Assembly (NCBI RefSeq): GCF_013393345.1
Contig: NZ_QJRF01000064.1
Location: 62,001-126,000, forward strand
Reading direction: 5' to 3'
Length of the DNA stretch: 64,000 nucleotides
Source of the DNA: Pseudomonas taiwanensis
GTDB lineage: Bacteria; Pseudomonadota; Gammaproteobacteria; Pseudomonadales; Pseudomonadaceae
Under the pieces are notes generated by a model that did no database searches, had not been told where the DNA came from, and was given only the letters and a program-made list of their open reading frames with translations. Position numbers and translations under genes: made by a program. Shown piece by piece: positions 60,424-64,000 of the stretch. The number at the start of each line of letters is the position of its first letter. The first letter of the stretch is position 1.

Positions 60424-61797
60424 TCAGGGAATGATCTTGTCGCGCAGCTTCTCGGCGGCCAGTTGCAGGGCCTGGATGACCTTGGCCTTGTCGTAGTTCT
60501 GGATGCTGTTGGTATCCAGGTACATAGAGAAGCCGGGCAGTTCGTGCTCGACGTAGCTGGAGGCGGCGCCCAGGTCGCGGCGGAAGTCCACCACCTGGTA
60601 GATCTGCACCGGACGCGTGAAACCCTTGACGTTTATCTGGCCCTTGTCGCGGCACATGATCACGTCCTTCACCAGCGAGTAGGTCTCGTGGGAGATGAGG
60701 ATTTCGCCGGCTTCGGATGCGGTTTCCAGGCGGCTGGCCAGGTTCACTTCGCGGCCGATGATGGTGTAGTCCATGCGCGTGTCGGCGCCGAAGTTGCCCA
60801 CGGTGCAGTAGCCGGTGTTGATGCCCATGCGAATTTCCAGCGGCTTGGTGATGCCCTGGGCACGCCATTGCTGGCGCAGCACCTTCATGTGCTTGCGCAT
60901 GGCCACCGCCATGGAAACGGCTGCCACGGCGTCCTTCTTGGCGCCCTGGGTGGAAGGGTCGCCGAAGAACACCATCACACTGTCGCCAACGAACTTGTCG
61001 ATGGTGCCGCCGTACTTGAGGGCGATCTTCGACATGTCGTTGAGGTAGTTGTTGAGCAGGTCGGTCAGGGCTTCGGCTTCGAGTTCTTCGGAGAGTTCGG
61101 TGAAGCCCTTGATGTCGGAGAAGAACACGCTGAGCTTCTTGCGCTGGGTTTCCAGGCGCACGCTTTTCTTGCCGCTGAAGATCATTTCCCAAACCTGGGG
61201 CGACAGATATTTGGCGAGGTTGCGGGCCAGGCGCGCCGCTTTTTCCTGCTCGCGCTTGATCTCGCTGCGGGCCTGGGCCAGGCGCAGGCCCTGCTGGTGG
61301 ACGAAATAGGCCGTGATGCAGATGTAGAGCGTGGTGAAGAACACGCTGACGACGGCCACCAGGGCCGGGGTGCCGCCCTTGATGGCAGGCTGCAGCGCCA
61401 GGCCGACGACTGCCATGCTGATCAGCGAACCGCCCAGCACGAAAGCCATCTGGCGCAGCCCGCCGAGGATCATGGCGCTGAAGCAGAGGGTCAGGACGAC
61501 CATCAGTGTCGGCACGACGGAAAAGCCGAGCAGGGCAACGGCTGCGCCGGCGTGGAAGGTGTCGACGCCGAGGAGGATGCGGTCGGTGGGTTTGCCCGGG
61601 AAGCGCAGGCTCAGATGGTGGGCCAGATGCGGATAGAGCAGGGCGTAGGGGACCATCCAGAGGATGTCGAAGCCGAAATGCTGGACAGAAGTGCCGGCGG
61701 CGATGCTGGCGGCAATGGCCATATAGGCCAGCACACGCGAGTAGTACTCACGCAACACGGGCGTCGCGGTGGAGGGGTCGAGCATGGCAGGCTTCAT
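60424..61797 (-). CDS. cyaB: MASE2-domain class III adenylate cyclase (CyaB-like)
   Basis: The 457-residue protein has an N-terminal membrane sensor with about six helices (residues 25-180, MASE2 type) and a short helical linker. A class III cyclase domain (about 245-430) follows: VFFSDIKGFTELSEEL with metal-binding Asp residues, FVGDSVMVFFGDP, MGINTGYCTVGNFG. It makes cAMP, which in Pseudomonas acts through Vfr on virulence and motility genes. Position beside plcP-agt1 matches P. aeruginosa cyaB. Confidence 0.9.
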   Translation of the reverse strand: MKPAMLDPSTATPVLREYYSRVLAYMAIAASIAAGTSVQHFGFDILWMVPYALLYPHLAHHLSLRFPGKPTDRILLGVDTFHAGAAVALLGFSVVPTLMVVLTLCFSAMILGGLRQMAFVLGGSLISMAVVGLALQPAIKGGTPALVAVVSVFFTTLYICITAYFVHQQGLRLAQARSEIKREQEKAARLARNLAKYLSPQVWEMIFSGKKSVRLETQRKKLSVFFSDIKGFTELSEELEAEALTDLLNNYLNDMSKIALKYGGTIDKFVGDSVMVFFGDPSTQGAKKDAVAAVSMAVAMRKHMKVLRQQWRAQGITKPLEIRMGINTGYCTVGNFGADTRMDYTIIGREVNLASRLETASEAGEILISHETYSLVKDVIMCRDKGQINVKGFTRPVQIYQVVDFRRDLGAASSYVEHELPGFSMYLDTNSIQNYDKAKVIQALQLAAEKLRDKIIP

Positions 61798-61941
61798 GGC
61801 TTGGGTCTGTCCCTGGTGCTTTCTTGACGCGGGTTCGCAGCGTTCGCGAAATGCTGCAAGTCCTGGGCCATGGCTTAGGCTGGTGCGGGATCATAACCAA
61901 GCGAGGGACTGGCGGCCAAGCTGGCGCCAGTCCCTTCGTTC

Positions 61942-62259
61942 TCAGAAGCGGATGCGACCTGTGAATGCATCCTTCAGCATCACCCAGTCGCCCATGAAGC
62001 TGTACAGCGGGTACTTGAAAGTGGCGGGCTTGTTCTTCTCGAAGACGAAGTGCCCCACCCAGGCAAAGCCGTAGCCGGCGAACGGAATGGCCAGCAACCA
62101 GATCCATTGTTGGGTGGCCAGGGCGTAGCCGAGAATGCTCAGCACCAGCAGGCTTCCGACGTAATGGAGACGGCGGCAGGTGTCGTTGCTGTGTTCCTGC
62201 AGGTAGTAGGGGTAGAACTCGGCGAAGCTTTGGAAGCGATTGACGGACTCGGCGGGCAT
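61942..62259 (-). CDS. Mpo1-like (DUF962) membrane protein
   Basis: The 105-residue protein has two to three transmembrane helices and the conserved His residues of the family (LQEHSNDTCRRLHYVGSLLVL, then VGHFVFEKNKPATFKYPLYS). The yeast relative Mpo1 is an iron-dependent dioxygenase that shortens 2-hydroxy fatty acids; the same chemistry here is only inferred. Confidence 0.87.
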   Translation of the reverse strand: MPAESVNRFQSFAEFYPYYLQEHSNDTCRRLHYVGSLLVLSILGYALATQQWIWLLAIPFAGYGFAWVGHFVFEKNKPATFKYPLYSFMGDWVMLKDAFTGRIRF

Positions 62260-62402
62260 GGTGGCTGCTCCAGGTTCTTGTTGTCTGGAGCAGTGTAGGA
62301 CGGGTGTCTCCGGGGGCCAGTGACAATGGGCGCCACTTTAGTATCCTTGCCGGCACTCCGCCCTGCAGGCGGCTGCCTTGAACTTCAGAACAAGAAGGCG
62401 CC

Positions 62403-63413
62403 ATGAGCGAACGCACGACTTCTTCGAGCTGGGCCCTGGGGATAGTCCAGGCCCTGGAAATGGGCGGTGTGGACTGCCGCAACCTGTTTCCCGAACTCGG
62501 TCTCGACTACCAGGCCTTGAACGATCCCGACGCCCGCTTCCCCCAGGACGGCATGACACGCCTGTGGTTGCGCGCGGTCGAGCTGTCCGGCAATCCGGCC
62601 ATCGGCCTGAACATGGCCAAGGTGGTGCGACCGGCGTCCTTCCATGTGGTGGGTTATGCGCTGATGTCCAGTCGCACGCTCAAGGAAGGATTCGCCCGGC
62701 TGGTGCGCTACCAGCGAATCATCGCCGAGGGTGCCGACCTCAGTTTCAGCGGTACGCCTGAAGGCTACGAGCTGCGGCTCTCGATTCACGGCGATCGGTT
62801 GCCACCGGCGCGACAGAGCGCCGAAGCGTCCATGGCTTATTGCCTGGCATTCTGCCGCTGGATGACCGGGCGACCGATCAACCCGCTGGAGATTCGTTTC
62901 CAGGGGCCGGCACCGGTGGATCTCGAGCCTTATCGCCAGGTGTTCCAGGCGCCGCTGCGCTTCAACGCCGAGCACTGCGCCTTGCTCTTCAGCCGTGCCG
63001 ACATGGATACGCCGTTACCCACCGCGAACGAATCCCTGGCGCAGTTGCACGATCGCTTCGCCGGCGACTATCTGGCGCGCTTCTCCGGTACTCGCGTCAC
63101 CCATCAGGTGCGTCAGGTGCTGTGCCGCCTGCTGCCCCAGGGCGAGCCCAAGCGCGAGGTGGTTGCGAGCCTCATGCACCTCTCACAGCGCACCTTGCAA
63201 CGGCGTTTGCAGGAGGAAGGTGTGAGCTTCCAGCAATTGCTGGACGACACGCGCCGCGAACTGGCCGAGCAGTACCTGGCGCAGGCGAACCTGACCTTGC
63301 TGGAGATTGCCTACCTGTTGGGCTTCGCCGATCCGAGCAACTTTTTCCGTGCCTTCCGGCGTTGGTTTGACAGCACACCCGGCGAGTACCGCGCGCGGTT
63401 GGAAGAGGTCTGA
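62403..63413 (+). CDS. AraC-family regulator with Arabinose_bd-type domain
   Basis: The 336-residue OruR/VirS-type regulator has a long N-terminal domain (residues 10-200; MARVVRPASFHVVGYALMSS-like region) and a C-terminal AraC helix-turn-helix (SLMHLSQRTLQRRLQEEGVSFQQLLDDTRRELAEQYL, then EIAYLLGFADPSNFFRAFRRW). Target genes are not obvious nearby. ATG 62403 follows AAGAAGGCGCC, a weak ribosome site. Confidence 0.9.
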   Translation: MSERTTSSSWALGIVQALEMGGVDCRNLFPELGLDYQALNDPDARFPQDGMTRLWLRAVELSGNPAIGLNMAKVVRPASFHVVGYALMSSRTLKEGFARLVRYQRIIAEGADLSFSGTPEGYELRLSIHGDRLPPARQSAEASMAYCLAFCRWMTGRPINPLEIRFQGPAPVDLEPYRQVFQAPLRFNAEHCALLFSRADMDTPLPTANESLAQLHDRFAGDYLARFSGTRVTHQVRQVLCRLLPQGEPKREVVASLMHLSQRTLQRRLQEEGVSFQQLLDDTRRELAEQYLAQANLTLLEIAYLLGFADPSNFFRAFRRWFDSTPGEYRARLEEV

Positions 63414-63442
63414 TCCGCGACCGCTGTGGGAGATCAGCGGCC

Positions 63443-63549
63443 CCGTAGGTTGGTCCGAGCCCACGAGGCCCAACGTGACTCGTTACAGGTGCCGAAGCGT
63501 TGGGGTTCGCTGCGCTCTAGCGGAACGCCGCCCGCACCAACCTGCAAAG
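63443..63549. repeat. 107-bp repeat, taggttg type, second copy
   Basis: It runs from ccgtaggttgg to ccaacctgcaaagg, with the same inner words (cccaacg, ggttcgctgcgctc, ggaacgccgcccg) as 52315-52422. It lies 30 bases after the AraC gene and just before the REP/MITE complex. Confidence 0.75.
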
Positions 63550-63582
63550 GGCTGCGGGAGCACAGTCGTTCGCGATTGAAAT

Positions 63583-63731
63583 GGCTATGTCTGCATTAAG
63601 TGTTGCAAGTAGCTGCATTGCCCGTAGGAGCTGGCTTGCCAGCGAATGGCCCCGTTTCGCTAGCAAGCTAGCTCCTACAAGGCTCCTGGACCGATGGCCG
63701 ATTTCTGGCAACAGCTAACGCCGACATAGCC
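63583..63731 (-). mobile_element. 149-bp MITE-like element inserted in a REP, 8-bp target duplication
   Basis: The terminal repeats ggctatgtc and gacatagcc are perfect over 9 bases and continue imperfectly inward. The 8-bp direct repeat attgaaat abuts both ends (63575-63582 and 63732-63739). Removing the element restores gcgattgaaatcgctccc, the centre of a REP palindrome. The core is a REP doublet (63624-63678). It is the inverted counterpart of 15810-15959. Confidence 0.87.
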
Positions 63732-63770
63732 ATTGAAATCGCTCCCACAGTTGAACCGCGCGCTGCGAAC

Positions 63771-64000
63771 TCAGTGCCGCCAGAAGTAAGGCGTCATCAG
63801 CACCAGTACGGTCAGGATCTCCAGGCGACCCAGCAGCATGCCGAGGGTCAGCAGCCATTTTGCGCTGTCTGGCAGGCTGGAGAAGTTGCCGGCCGGGCCG
63901 ATGATCTCACCCAGGCCGGGACCGACGCCGGAGACGGTGGCGGCGGCGCCGGTGAGGGCGGTGATCCAGTCCAGCCCCAGCAGCGACAGGCCCAGGGCGA
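63771..64000 (-). CDS. trkH: TrkH-type potassium transporter, C-terminal fragment
   Basis: Only the last 76 residues are inside the window; the gene continues beyond base 64000. They read [19 protein letters not shown], then [19 protein letters not shown] and end in FWRH, the typical last membrane segments of Trk potassium-uptake proteins with the fourth selectivity-loop Gly (SGVGPGLG). Which paralogue (TrkH or TrkI) cannot be told. Confidence 0.87.
   Translation of the reverse strand, partial: ALGLSLLGLDWITALTGAAATVSGVGPGLGEIIGPAGNFSSLPDSAKWLLTLGMLLGRLEILTVLVLMTPYFWRH

Noticed and set aside
1-64000. CRISPR array, tRNA, rRNA or complete insertion sequence
   Set aside because: No regularly spaced direct repeats, no cloverleaf-forming tRNA-like stretches and no transposase or integrase frames were seen. 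All repeats found are short palindromic or MITE-like units.

Overview
The window is one contiguous piece of a high-GC gammaproteobacterial chromosome, almost certainly a Pseudomonas sensu lato. The evidence is the polar-flagellum gene order (fliEFGHIJ, hsbA-hsbR-hptB, fliK, fliLMNOPQR-flhB, flhA-flhF-fleN-fliA, cheYZAB-motCD-parC-parP-cheW). Further support comes from the sigma54 and FliA promoters, the Pseudomonas-type REP sequences, and the ccm, plpD-selW-hldD and csaA-plcP-agt1-cyaB-trkH neighbourhoods, which are recognised from memory of P. aeruginosa. All functional calls rest on reading the proteins; no database search was run.

Layout. 72-30310: flagellar export apparatus, C-ring, stator, polar placement and chemotaxis genes, all on the + strand. 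Four good sigma54 (-24/-12) sites lie before fliE, fliK, fliL and flhA, and a textbook FliA (sigma28) site lies before the parP-like gene. The HptB/HsbR/HsbA phosphorelay sits inside this cluster. 30344-35638: a three-gene minus-strand cassette of unfamiliar proteins. It holds a matrixin-like zinc peptidase, a small probable beta-barrel protein, and a fusion of a HAD-like domain to an M1-type (gluzincin) peptidase. It interrupts otherwise conserved flagellar-to-ccm synteny. 35994-38401: rhodanese, FlhB-C-terminal paralogue and a second FliK-type protein. 38553-46082: the full cytochrome c maturation operon ccmABCDEFGHI plus a lipoprotein. 46235-52228: small exported and membrane proteins, a LuxR regulator divergent from an amino-acid permease and a beta-aminopeptidase, and a sulfate-binding protein. 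52432-56085: PlpD-type patatin autotransporter, SelW-like protein, HldD. 56259-64000: EamA transporter, CsaA, AraC regulator, the PlcP/Agt glycolipid-remodelling pair, MASE2 adenylate cyclase, Mpo1-like protein, another AraC regulator and the C-terminus of TrkH.

Mobile DNA. There are no IS elements with transposases, but the window is rich in non-autonomous repeats. Two copies of a 149-150 bp element carry terminal inverted repeats, enclose a REP doublet and are flanked by 8-bp direct repeats. A second family of about 124 bp lies exactly at the flhB and ccmH start codons; the ccmH copy is translated as an N-terminal extension and flanked by a 6-bp duplication. Other REP doublets supply the stop codon of the agt1 gene and fill the flhB-flhA gap.

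The most novel-looking locus is the 30.3-35.6 kb peptidase cassette. The most directly demonstrable novelty is the pair of MITE-like families and their effects on flhB and ccmH.
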